NCBI GenBank assembly: GCA_019428905.1
Contig: JAHYJN010000020.1
Coordinates: forward strand, 1 to 41,127
Length of the DNA: 41,127 nucleotides
Direction of reading: 5' to 3'
DNA from: Candidatus Brevefilum sp.
GTDB taxonomy: Bacteria; Chloroflexota; Anaerolineae; Anaerolineales; Anaerolineaceae
Below are positions 9,138 through 16,607 of this stretch, in pieces. The notes beneath the pieces are model-generated. The model searched no databases. It was not told where the DNA came from and worked only from the letters and a program-made list of their open reading frames with translations. Numbering within the stretch: the stretch's first letter is position 1; each line of letters begins with the position of its first letter. The position numbers and the translations under genes are program-made.

Positions 9138-9788
9138 ATGGAAATTACCTGGCATGGACATTCTTGTTTTAGAATTAATGAACGCGGTATGGCGTCTGTG
9201 GTGACTGACCCGTACGACCCGGCAGTGGTCGGGATTGACCCGGGAAAACTCAGAGCAGAAGTGGTCACCATCAGCTGTGATGACCCTGCCCATAATTATC
9301 TCAAAGCAATTCGCGGCAAGGCTTTTGAAATTTCCGGCCCGGGCGAATATGAGATTGGGGGCGTGTTTGTCACAGGCGTTAGGATCAACGGCAGTAAAAA
9401 GAAATCTTCACCTGAGGGGACGCGAAATACCGTATATTTGATCGATTATAGCGGTTTGACGGTCGCCCATCTCGGTGAGCTGAACAGCGTGCCCAGTCAG
9501 ACTGAGGTTGAGGGTTTGGGTGAGGTTAACATTGCCTTGGTGCCCATTGGGGGACAAACCAGCTTAAATGCTGCCAAGGCAGCAGAGGTGATCAGCTTGT
9601 TAGAGCCGAGTATTGTGATCCCCATGCACTATGGCATGAGCGGTTCGTTGGTCAAATTAGATCCGCTCTCAAAATTCTTAAAGGAAATGGGTTTGACTTC
9701 AGTTGAAACGGAAGAGTCCATTAAATTGACCAGCAGCAGCACACTGCCCGAGGAAACCCGGGTGATGGTGCTTGATTTGAGCCAGTAA
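9138..9788 (+). CDS. MBL-fold metallo-hydrolase-like protein with degenerate metal site
   Basis: 216 residues. The start MEITWHGHSCFRI is the classical first strand of the UPF0173/Lactamase_B_3 subgroup of the metallo-beta-lactamase fold, and IVIPMHYG near residue 160 is the late metal-binding His of that group. However, the central HxHxDH zinc motif is missing: the equivalent site reads VTISCDDPAH. Several conserved positions are therefore changed and a normal two-zinc site is unlikely. It may bind one metal or have a non-hydrolytic role. A GGAG lies six bases before the ATG. It is followed by a small gene, mutY and pcm on the same strand, a probable transcription unit. Confidence 0.72.
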   Translation: MEITWHGHSCFRINERGMASVVTDPYDPAVVGIDPGKLRAEVVTISCDDPAHNYLKAIRGKAFEISGPGEYEIGGVFVTGVRINGSKKKSSPEGTRNTVYLIDYSGLTVAHLGELNSVPSQTEVEGLGEVNIALVPIGGQTSLNAAKAAEVISLLEPSIVIPMHYGMSGSLVKLDPLSKFLKEMGLTSVETEESIKLTSSSTLPEETRVMVLDLSQ

Positions 9789-9824
9789 CTAGATGATGCT
9801 GGAGCGCAGTCAGAGGAGTCAGCT

Positions 9825-10127
9825 ATGAACGTCAAAGTCATCATGTCCTGGGATATCATCGAGGGGCGTGAGCAAGAGTATTTTGAGTTTGTTGTGCGTC
9901 GTTTTATGCCCGGCGTGCAAAAATTGGGCATGGCCTTGAGTGATGCCTGGGTGACGATCTACGGTGACCATCCCCAAATCCTGGTAGGTGCGGTGGTGCC
10001 CGGGTTGGAAAAAGCACAGGATATCATCACCTCTGAAGCTTGGGAGAAGTTAAACCGGCGCTTACAGGATTATGTTAAGAATTATGAACTGAAGGTTGCT
10101 CCCTTAGAAGGCGGGTTTCAGTTCTGA
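9825..10127 (+). CDS. small hypothetical protein, possibly dimeric alpha/beta barrel
   Basis: 100 residues, family not recognised. The pattern of a short strand (NVKVIMSWDI), a helix (EYFEFVVRRFMPGVQKLG), strands (SDAWVTIYG, ILVGAVVPG), a second helix (EAWEKLNRRLQDYVKNY) and a last strand resembles ferredoxin-like dimeric alpha/beta-barrel (DABB) proteins, but this is a shape guess only. Its stop TGA shares its A with the ATG of mutY (TGATG), so the two are probably translationally coupled. It starts 36 bases after the MBL gene, with GAGGAG upstream. Confidence 0.65.
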   Translation: MNVKVIMSWDIIEGREQEYFEFVVRRFMPGVQKLGMALSDAWVTIYGDHPQILVGAVVPGLEKAQDIITSEAWEKLNRRLQDYVKNYELKVAPLEGGFQF

Positions 10128-11212
10128 TGTCTTTCGTCCCCCCATTATTGGAATGGTATGAACACAACGCCAGGGAGTTACCCTGGCGTCCTGCTATCTC
10201 CCCCTATCACACCTGGATTTCGGAGATCATGCTCCAGCAGACCCAGGTCGAAACGGTCATGCCCTATTTTGCCCGTTGGATGGCGAGGTTCCCGGATATT
10301 GTGGCTCTGGCTGCTGCTGATGAGCAGGATGTGCTGGGGGTGTGGGAAGGGCTGGGTTATTACAGCCGGGCGCGCAACCTGCACCGGGCGGCACAGCAGG
10401 TGATAGTGGATCATAACGGTCAGCTGCCGCGTACGCGTGCGGCGCTGGGTACACTGCCGGGCATTGGGCCATACACAGCGGCTGCGATCGCCTCAATTGC
10501 CTTTGGTGAGGATGTGGCTGCGGTGGATGGAAATATCCGGCGGGTTTTTGCGCGTTTGTTTGATGTGAGTGTGCCAGCACGCAGCACTCAGGGTGAAAAA
10601 CTGATCCAAGCGTTTGCCCAGGCGCATCTTCCCCAAGGGCGAGCGGGCGATTATAACCAGGCGTTGATGGACCTGGGCGCGTTGATCTGCACACCAACAA
10701 ACCCAGATTGCGACAGTTGTCCAATCGCTGTGGATTGCCTCGCGCGTCAGTTGGGTATCCAGGAGAAACGCCCGGTCAGGATGCCTAAGAAAAAGATACC
10801 CCACCTGACGGTGACCGCGGCAGTCATACGTCAGGACGGGCGGGTGCTCCTGGCACAGCGTCCGCCGAAGGGCCTTTTGGGCGGATTATGGGAATTCCCC
10901 GGTGGCACGTTGGAGGAGGATGACCCTGATTTGAGGGCTTGCCTGCAGCGGGAGATCCGGGAAGAATTGGGTGTGGCGTTACAGGTGGATCAGCCGTTCG
11001 GGCAGTACGACCATGCTTATACCCATTTTAAAATCACTTTGTATGCCTTTTTATGCCGGTTAGCCAGAGGTGAAGAACCGCAACCGTTGGAGGGCCAGGT
11101 TTTGGTTTGGGCAGCTTTGCCCGAGCTACCTGATTACCCGATGGGTAAAGTGGACCGGCAGATTGCCTTGCGATTGATCAAGGAGAGCGGAAATGGACCC
11201 CTACCAGGCTGA
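10127..11212 (+). CDS. mutY: A/G-specific adenine DNA glycosylase
   Basis: 361 residues. Removes adenine paired with 8-oxoguanine in base-excision repair. Visible features: the glycosylase start WISEIMLQQTQV with Glu33, helix-hairpin-helix LPGIGPYTAAAI at about 110-121, catalytic Asp134 in AAVDGNIRRVFARLF, and the four-Cys iron-sulfur loop C188-x6-C195-x2-C198-x5-C204. The C-terminal third (about 220-361) is the Nudix-fold 8-oxoguanine recognition domain. Here the Nudix box is nearly intact (FPGGTLEED followed by QREIREELG), one residue longer than the canonical spacing, whereas many MutY proteins have lost it. It overlaps the preceding small gene by one base and pcm by 20 bases. Confidence 0.95.
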   Translation: MSFVPPLLEWYEHNARELPWRPAISPYHTWISEIMLQQTQVETVMPYFARWMARFPDIVALAAADEQDVLGVWEGLGYYSRARNLHRAAQQVIVDHNGQLPRTRAALGTLPGIGPYTAAAIASIAFGEDVAAVDGNIRRVFARLFDVSVPARSTQGEKLIQAFAQAHLPQGRAGDYNQALMDLGALICTPTNPDCDSCPIAVDCLARQLGIQEKRPVRMPKKKIPHLTVTAAVIRQDGRVLLAQRPPKGLLGGLWEFPGGTLEEDDPDLRACLQREIREELGVALQVDQPFGQYDHAYTHFKITLYAFLCRLARGEEPQPLEGQVLVWAALPELPDYPMGKVDRQIALRLIKESGNGPLPG

Positions 11213-11837
11213 ACGCGAACGGATGGTTGCGTACCAGATTGCCAGCAAGGGCGTCAAGGATGAGAAGGTGCTGGCAGCCATGCGTAAGGTGCCCCGACAC
11301 CGCTTTGTGTCGGAGGATGCGCAAGCGTATGCCTATGTCGACAGCCCGGTGCGGATTGGCAAAGGTCAGACGATTTCGCAACCCTATATCGTGGCGCTGA
11401 TGACGGAGTTGCTGGGTGTGCAGCCTGAACACCGTGTATTGGATGTGGGCACGGGTTCGGGGTACCAGGCTGCTATTTTGGGCGAATTGGCTGCCGAAGT
11501 GCACTCGATTGAGCGTCACCCCGAACTGGCTGAGACGGCACGAGCGACGCTGGAGGCGCTTGGTTATAAGAATATCCAGGTTCATGTTGGCGATGGGACG
11601 GAGGGGTATGCACCTGCCGCGCCCTATAACCGGATCATCGTCGCGGCGGCTGCACCATCTGTGCCCCAAGCGCTGTTAGACCAGCTGTCTGAGGGAGGCC
11701 GGTTGGTGATCCCGGTCGGCTCGCGATATTCTCAGCAGTTGGAGGTGTGGGTGCGCAGGGGCGATCAGTATCAGCAATCCTCCAATATCCCGGTCGTATT
11801 TGTCCCACTGATCGGCAAGCAGGGGTGGCAGGGTTAG
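11193..11837 (+). CDS. pcm: protein-L-isoaspartate O-methyltransferase
   Basis: 214 residues. Repairs damaged proteins by methylating L-isoaspartyl residues with S-adenosylmethionine. Typical N-terminal AERERMVAYQIASKGVKDEKVL, the PCMT signature PRHRFVSEDAQAYAYVDSP, IGKGQTISQPYIVA, and SAM motif I VLDVGTGSGYQAAIL at about 79-93, with Glu of the adenosine ribose site in VHSIERHPEL. Length is normal. The start overlaps mutY by 20 bases, with GGAGAGCGG just upstream inside mutY. It ends six bases from the convergent CPBP gene. Confidence 0.95.
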   Translation: MDPYQAERERMVAYQIASKGVKDEKVLAAMRKVPRHRFVSEDAQAYAYVDSPVRIGKGQTISQPYIVALMTELLGVQPEHRVLDVGTGSGYQAAILGELAAEVHSIERHPELAETARATLEALGYKNIQVHVGDGTEGYAPAAPYNRIIVAAAAPSVPQALLDQLSEGGRLVIPVGSRYSQQLEVWVRRGDQYQQSSNIPVVFVPLIGKQGWQG

Positions 11838-11843
11838 CTGGCG

Positions 11844-12797
11844 TCAGTCAGCCTGATCGAACACCTCGGTTCTGGTGACGTCTGATTTTGGTTCAAGCGC
11901 GTTAGGCAGCAGGAAGATGATCAGCGCAGCGATGGTGAAGCCTGCCCCGCCGATCACACCGACGGGTGTGGGGCCAAGCAGGGTGCTGGGCTCTCCCTGG
12001 AGGAATAGCAGGCTCAGGGCAGCGATACCATTTAAAGCGCCATGCCCAATGACAGCCGGCCAAACGTTATTGGTCTTGATCGTCACCCAGCCGAACAAGG
12101 CGCTGGTGGCAATGGTGAACCATACCATCATTAGGAGACCTGTGACTGGCGCACCAAAGTAGTCGAACCCGTAGTTGTAACCCATCAAAATCACCGGCCA
12201 GTGCCATACCCCCCAGAACACACCGGTCAGCAAAACGGCTTTGCGACCGCCCAGGGGCATCAGCTTGGGCTGCAGGTAACCGCGCCAGCCGAATTCCTCC
12301 CCAAAGGTGGGGATGGCGTTCAGCAGGGGGGCGACAATTATCGCTTGGATGGTCTGCACCGCCACGATCAACATTGGTCTGACGTTTTCTGCGCCTGCCA
12401 GGATCATTTGTTGACGGAGTAAATTTAAGCCGGAATCATAGTAGCGTGGAAGGACCAGGAAGAACAGGGCCATCCCGATGATGGTCAGCACCCCTGGCAG
12501 CACCCAGGCAGCCAGGAAATGGAGCCAGCGTCCACGGTCAAAATTTGGCTGTAGGAGCATATTTTGCCTGCTCTCCCCGGTGACCCAGCGGGTGAGGATG
12601 TTGGCCAAAGCCGGCCCAAACATGTAGAATGTTGGCAGCAGAATCAAAGCCAGGCTGACCTGACCCCCGGCGATCTCGTAGACTGGGCTGTTTTCAAGTC
12701 CGCCAGTTAGGTACAGGATTAACCCGGTCACCCAGGAGATACCAAAGGCGAAAGCCAGAAAAATGTAGATGCGTTTTTTGTCTAGGGTGTTGATCAT
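11844..12797 (-). CDS. CPBP family intramembrane protease (CAAX protease-like)
   Basis: 317 residues with about eight membrane segments. The Abi/CPBP (Rce1-like) motifs are present in order: FGEEFGWRGYLQPKL (EExxxR, glutamates near residue 167), FWGVWHWPVILMG with the metal-ligand His, and VIGHGALNGIAAL with the last His. Such proteins cleave within the membrane; in bacteria the substrates are mostly unknown, some act in bacteriocin immunity. The start ATG has AAAGGAAAC upstream. The gene lies alone or in a unit with the small membrane protein encoded just upstream (12828-13022). Confidence 0.87.
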   Translation of the reverse strand: MINTLDKKRIYIFLAFAFGISWVTGLILYLTGGLENSPVYEIAGGQVSLALILLPTFYMFGPALANILTRWVTGESRQNMLLQPNFDRGRWLHFLAAWVLPGVLTIIGMALFFLVLPRYYDSGLNLLRQQMILAGAENVRPMLIVAVQTIQAIIVAPLLNAIPTFGEEFGWRGYLQPKLMPLGGRKAVLLTGVFWGVWHWPVILMGYNYGFDYFGAPVTGLLMMVWFTIATSALFGWVTIKTNNVWPAVIGHGALNGIAALSLLFLQGEPSTLLGPTPVGVIGGAGFTIAALIIFLLPNALEPKSDVTRTEVFDQAD

Positions 12798-12827
12798 TTT
12801 GTGGTTTCCTTTACAAGTCTCGCAGGG

Positions 12828-13022
12828 TTAGTTATCTTGATGTGTTTCCTTATTGCGGTCTACACCCGCCCCAATAATCAAACCCAGCACCAGGCCAATG
12901 CCAGTCACGGTGAAATACAGGGGATTTTGTGTAAACACAAACAGCAGCACGCCAATTCCGCCGCCGATAAAGATGCCAAACAACATGCCTAATTGGGTAT
13001 AGGTAGGTTTTCTTTTTTCCAT
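12828..13022 (-). CDS. small two-helix membrane protein
   Basis: 64 residues, not a known family. Two hydrophobic segments (about 12-30 and 36-53) rich in Gly and Ile, joined by TQNPLYF, with charged ends (MEKRKPT and DRNKETHQ). A strong ribosome site, GAGGAG, lies seven to eight bases before the ATG, which supports real translation. It is encoded 30 bases before the CPBP protease on the same strand, so the two are probably co-transcribed. Function unknown. Confidence 0.68.
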   Translation of the reverse strand: MEKRKPTYTQLGMLFGIFIGGGIGVLLFVFTQNPLYFTVTGIGLVLGLIIGAGVDRNKETHQDN

Positions 13023-13364
13023 TGTTCATCTCCTCTATGCTTTGTAGTTAGTCATCCCAATTTTACCTGCTTTTCTAATTGTTTCAGGGCATTGAGGTGA
13101 TGGGTGTATTAGAATTTTCCAGATGATATTTGGGAAAAGGGTTCCAGTCCCTGTAAGGATGTTTGATAACTATAGAGTCACGCCCCTACAAGTCGATGAG
13201 TTTTCATTGCTGGTTACGGTTGACATGGAATGCGCTTATATCGAAAATATCAATGCATGCAGAAGGCCAGCAACACTGCGTGTAACTTTAGCGTTGGCAC
13301 CAGCCGATGGGGTACCAGCGATGATGGGACCAAATTTCTTTAGTGGCGAAACCCAAATTCTTAT

Positions 13365-13581
13365 GAGGGTGTTGAAAATGATAATTTTCTCAATATAAAT
13401 TTACTCGTAGGGGCGGACCTCCGTGTCCGCCCTGCTCAACTCGAAGAGCGCTTCGCAGAGAGTGCTACGCGAAGGGTTGCCCCTACGCTTTGATATAATA
13501 TAGATAATAATGTTAGTTAATGGAATTATTTATTGATATTGACAGATGATGATTAATCATCATCCGTTTTTCAACACCCTC
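13365..13581. repeat. MITE-like element with 14-bp inverted ends
   Basis: GAGGGTGTTGAAAA at 13365-13378 is repeated as its exact complement at 13568-13581, 217 bp end to end. GGGTGTTGAAAA-type termini are common in several transposase families, so this looks like a non-autonomous derivative. No coding capacity. No clean target duplication was seen. It contains a second palindrome (13407-13486). The rest of 13023-13687 holds no convincing gene. Confidence 0.55.
13407..13486. repeat. nested GTAGGGGC palindrome
   Basis: The outer arms GTAGGGGC and GCCCCTAC bracket 80 bp. Inside, GGGCGGAC and GTCCGCCC form a first hairpin and GAGCGCTTCGC-type sequence a second, so the whole can fold as a cruciform. 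The layout matches the units of the array at 31858-32490, which also begin with GTAGGG and end with CCCTAC. Confidence 0.65.
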
Positions 13582-13628
13582 CTCTTATACAGCTTTTATA
13601 TTGGGACAGTAGGGTTAAGATGGAACAA

Positions 13629-13647
13629 AACGAAGGTTAACTTCGTT
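13629..13647. promoter_or_regulatory. palindrome upstream of the duplicated-domain lipoprotein
   Basis: AACGAAG-GTTAA-CTTCGTT, 7-bp arms around 5 bases, ending 40 bases before the lipoprotein start. The size and place suit an operator; no T run follows, so a terminator is unlikely. Confidence 0.35.
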
Positions 13648-13687
13648 ATATGAGTAAGATGTTCAAAAGCAGAAAGGAACGAAAACG

Positions 13688-14479
13688 ATGAAGAAAATGA
13701 AAATTGCTTTGATTTTTACCCTCCTGGCAGGGATGGCCTTGGCTGCTTGCCAGCCGGCATCCCCGGTTGAGACGCCGCCTGTGGATGAAGGCCATGCTTA
13801 CGGGCAGGACGCAACAGTCACATCGATCGATGTGCTGTTGATGGAGTCATTCCCCCTGCAGGCACAAATTGTGATCGCAGGCTATCTGCCGGATGGATGC
13901 ACGGAACTGTATGATATCAGCGTTGAGGGAGAGGGCCAATCCTTCATTGTGACCCTGACCACTCGCCGACCGACGGGTGATGTTGCCTGCACCATGGCTT
14001 TAGAGCCCTTTGAAGAAAACATCAGCTTGGATATTGAAGGCCTTGAGGCTGGCACTTACACTGTGATCGCCCAGGACCAGCAGGCTCAGTTCACGCTCGA
14101 TGTTGACAATGTTTTGGGCTTCGAACCGATCGAGCCCATAAATAACGGCGGCAATGAAGTGACGCTCACCTCGGATGCTGTGGTTGAAGATCTGGCTGTG
14201 ATGATCATGGAATCTTACCCAGTACAGGTGAGCGTCCAATTGTCTGGATATCTACCCGACGGCTGCACGACGATCAAAGAAGTCCGGTCTTCAAGAGAGG
14301 GTGATACCTTTACCGTCAGGATCGTGACACAGCGTCCTGGCGGGGATGTAGCCTGCACGATGGCGATTGTCCCCTTTGAGGAGACCATTCCCCTCGAGGT
14401 TGAGGGTCTGTCCGCCGGTGAGTACAAGGTGCGTGTTGGCGGACTCAGCGAAACCTTCACCTTGGAGATGGACAATTAA
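13688..14479 (+). CDS. lipoprotein with two copies of one domain
   Basis: 263 residues. Signal peptide with lipobox (MALAAC, Cys20) predicts attachment to the membrane surface. After a Pro-rich spacer come two homologous domains of about 95 residues (about 45-139 and 165-261). Each has the same landmarks in order: LMESFPLQ / IMESYPVQ, GYLPDGCT in both, TRRPTGDVACTM / TQRPGGDVACTM, PFEENI / PFEETI, and a last Gly-Tyr strand. Each has two Cys (in DGCT and VACTM) placed so that a disulfide is likely. The pattern suggests a beta-sandwich fold. Function unknown; a ligand-binding or inhibitor role is possible. GAAAGGAAC lies just before the ATG. Confidence 0.8.
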   Translation: MKKMKIALIFTLLAGMALAACQPASPVETPPVDEGHAYGQDATVTSIDVLLMESFPLQAQIVIAGYLPDGCTELYDISVEGEGQSFIVTLTTRRPTGDVACTMALEPFEENISLDIEGLEAGTYTVIAQDQQAQFTLDVDNVLGFEPIEPINNGGNEVTLTSDAVVEDLAVMIMESYPVQVSVQLSGYLPDGCTTIKEVRSSREGDTFTVRIVTQRPGGDVACTMAIVPFEETIPLEVEGLSAGEYKVRVGGLSETFTLEMDN

Positions 14480-14526
14480 CCCTTTGAATGCCCGAGTCAC
14501 AATTCGGGTGCTAACAAAGCGATCAA

Positions 14527-14558
14527 CGAGGCTGCCCCTGGATTTCAGGACAGCCTCG
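14527..14558 (+). terminator. hairpin after the lipoprotein gene
   Basis: CGAGGCTG...CAGCCTCG with an inner CCTG/CAGG pair, followed by ATGTTCTTT. Stem is strong, T tract broken, so a probable but not certain terminator. Confidence 0.55.
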
Positions 14559-14592
14559 ATGTTCTTTAATTAATGACTGTTGATTCAGCCAT

Positions 14593-15079
14593 TTAATCCT
14601 CTGGCGCCATCAGCCTTTGGTCGATCGATGGGCGAATGAGGTAGCCGTGCTTCTGCCGCAGGCTTTCGGCCAGCTGGTGCGGTTCGCAGTCGACGCCCTG
14701 GTCCTGATGGGTTTCGTATAGTCTTCAGATATCCCGTTTAAAGATGGCAGACGCATTGCGGTTTACCTCTGGGTCAATTGCCTGAGGAAAATCGATCAGG
14801 TAAATCTCACCCTCAAGGTATAAGATATTATAGGCTGAGAGATCTCCATGTACACGTTGGTTTGCCAGCATGATCTCAATATTGTGGATTAGACGGTCAA
14901 AGGTTTGACGGGCGTCTAGTTTTTCCAAATTATTCCGTGATAAGTTTAGGCGGAGGTAAATCATCGCGACCGGATTTCGGTATTAATTTAGCGTTATACC
15001 CACTAGCCAAAGGTTCAGGGACGTCCGCACCGGAGCGAAACAGCCGAGTCATCGTGTGGGAATGTAATAACCTGAATAA
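14593..15079 (-). pseudogene. decayed RIO1-like serine kinase
   Basis: Three pieces on the minus strand read as one RIO1-type protein kinase. From about 15079 one frame gives LFRSGADVPEPLASGYNA, typical of the N-lobe region of RIO1-like kinases. Near 14950 the homology moves to another frame, which gives VHGDLSAYNILY (catalytic loop, HGDLS..N) and IYLIDFPQAID (metal-binding Asp). At 14727-14725 that frame meets TGA, but after it the reading continues as homologous RLYETHQDQGVDCEPHQLAE to a TAA at 14593. The ATP-binding start is missing and nothing resembling it was found upstream. One frameshift, one nonsense codon and a lost 5' end make this a pseudogene. Confidence 0.75.
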
Positions 15080-15308
15080 TTATGGGTTTGAGCCTAAGAT
15101 CCAAGTAGAACTTAACTTTATCCGTTTTTTGATCGCAAAAATTTTTGAAGTATACTGTGAATTATGACATACTAATCTTGAATTATTTCTAAAAAGGTAA
15201 GCGGGCTGAAGAAGACTTGTTATGTTATGTGTGATTGTGCAATCAGGATGGAAAGGGATTAATAATTTTATAGCTGTGTTTGTGTTGGTTCGTTGAAAGG
15301 CGTATGTG
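15080..15308. other. intergenic stretch, nothing recognised
   Basis: AT-rich sequence between the kinase remnant and the membrane protein gene. No convincing frame, RNA or repeat was found. GAAAGG at about 15296-15301 serves the next gene. Confidence 0.4.
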
Positions 15309-15986
15309 ATGAAATTAGATCTTGAAAAGGACAAGCTTTTGGTCTTATTACTAATCACTGACCTGGCTTTCATCATTTTACATAGTCTAAATCTGTATAC
15401 CGGGCTGCTCAACAGCAGTCTATATCTGCTCACCCGGGATCGAGGGTATGCGGAATTTTTCCAATATACCAAAGAGTTGTGGATTGCCGTGTTGTTTTTA
15501 ATTTTAGGTATTAAAAAGAAACAGGCGATTTATTACGTATTTTCACTGCTCTTCCTTTACCTACTGATCGATGATTCGTTTGAAGTTCATGAAAATCTTG
15601 GACGGTTCATCGCGAAAATGTTCAATATTCAACCCTGGTTGGGCTTGCGAGCGGTCGATTTCGGCGAGCTGATGGTATCTGCTGTGTTTGGCCTGTTGTT
15701 CCTAACCGCCCTGATCCTGTTTTTTACTTTAAGTGACACACTAACCCGCCGGGTTGCCCTGTATATGGCCCTGTTTTTGGTCGTGTTGGCATTTTTTGGC
15801 GTGGTCATGGATATGGTTGCGGTCATCGTTGATGATCTTGGGACGACCAAGGTGCTGGAGATGATCGAAGAGGGCGGTGAGATGCTGGTGATGAGCGTCA
15901 TCACATGGTTTGTGTACCGCCTGCGGGTGGATGATGACCAACTTCCACTGGATTGGCTGCCGATTAAACGGTCGATCAGGGCTTAA
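15309..15986 (+). CDS. multi-pass membrane protein of unknown function
   Basis: 225 residues from the ATG at 15309; a GTG codon directly before it (15306) is possible but less likely. About six hydrophobic segments: around 10-28, 55-72, 75-90, 115-140, 145-170 and 190-206. The charged motif LLIDDSFEVHENLGRF between segments and DLGTTKVLEMIEEGGEML before the last are notable acidic patches. No family recognised. It ends about 70 bases before the ECF sigma gene on the same strand. Confidence 0.72.
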   Translation: MKLDLEKDKLLVLLLITDLAFIILHSLNLYTGLLNSSLYLLTRDRGYAEFFQYTKELWIAVLFLILGIKKKQAIYYVFSLLFLYLLIDDSFEVHENLGRFIAKMFNIQPWLGLRAVDFGELMVSAVFGLLFLTALILFFTLSDTLTRRVALYMALFLVVLAFFGVVMDMVAVIVDDLGTTKVLEMIEEGGEMLVMSVITWFVYRLRVDDDQLPLDWLPIKRSIRA

Positions 15987-16004
15987 ATAGGATGAATTTC
16001 TGCA

Positions 16005-16037
16005 AAAACGTCACGTTTTGAAGGTTTTTACGTCTAA
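16005..16037. promoter_or_regulatory. palindrome and possible ECF-type -10 before the sigma gene
   Basis: AAAACGT-C-ACGTTTT (16005-16019) is a perfect 15-base palindrome. CGTCTAA follows at 16031-16037, like the -10 element of many ECF promoters. A clear AAC-type -35 at the right distance was not found. Self-regulation of the sigma operon is an inference. Confidence 0.35.
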
Positions 16038-16055
16038 TTAATTAAAGAGATGGTA

Positions 16056-16607
16056 ATGCAAACAGATATCTATGTCAACATTGACCAGAAAGTTTTGACC
16101 AAAAAAGATCTGGTTAACATTTATGAAGCGTTCAGCCCGCGGTTATTTGCTTATGCGTTTCGCTTATTGGGTGATTCACAATTAGCAGAGGATTGTGTGT
16201 CTGAAACGTTCAGCCGCTTTCTCAAAGTCATTCAAAGGGGTGCTGCACCTTCAGAAAATTTGAAGGCATACCTATACCGGATAGCGCATAACTGGATCAT
16301 GGATTATTACCGCAAATGGCATCCCGAACAAGGAGATGATGCGCTTGAACAGCTTCACAGTGGATCAGACAATGTTGAAGGGAAAATCAACCAAGCAGAT
16401 GAGCAGCAAAAGGTCAGAAGAGCATTGCTTAATTTACCGGAGAATCAACGCCAGGTAATTATGCTGCGATTTTATGAGGAATGGTCGCATGCAGAAACGG
16501 CCTCAGCCCTAGGAAAGAGTGAAGAGGCCACCCGCGCCTTGCAGTACCGGGCACTGGAAGGTCTTCGTCGCCAGCTCATTCCGGATCAGGAAAAAGGAAA
16601 AGCATGA
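16056..16607 (+). CDS. ECF-type RNA polymerase sigma factor
   Basis: 183 residues from ATG 16056, preferred over ATG 16050 because AAAGAG lies at the right distance before it. Sigma region 2 is clear: IYEAFSPRLFAYAFRLLGDSQLAEDCVSETF (2.1-2.2) and AYLYRIAHNWIMDYYRK (2.3-2.4). Region 4 follows: LLNLPENQRQVIMLRFYEEW and the helix-turn-helix SHAETASALGKSEEATRALQYRALEGLRR. No region 1 or 3, which is the ECF pattern. It directs RNA polymerase to a small regulon. Its stop TGA overlaps the ATG of the next gene (ATGA), the usual coupling with an anti-sigma factor. Confidence 0.93.
   Translation: MQTDIYVNIDQKVLTKKDLVNIYEAFSPRLFAYAFRLLGDSQLAEDCVSETFSRFLKVIQRGAAPSENLKAYLYRIAHNWIMDYYRKWHPEQGDDALEQLHSGSDNVEGKINQADEQQKVRRALLNLPENQRQVIMLRFYEEWSHAETASALGKSEEATRALQYRALEGLRRQLIPDQEKGKA

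Noticed and set aside
13123..13398. 91-residue open frame
   Set aside because: No ribosome site, no recognisable motif, and its end runs into the left arm of the MITE-like element.
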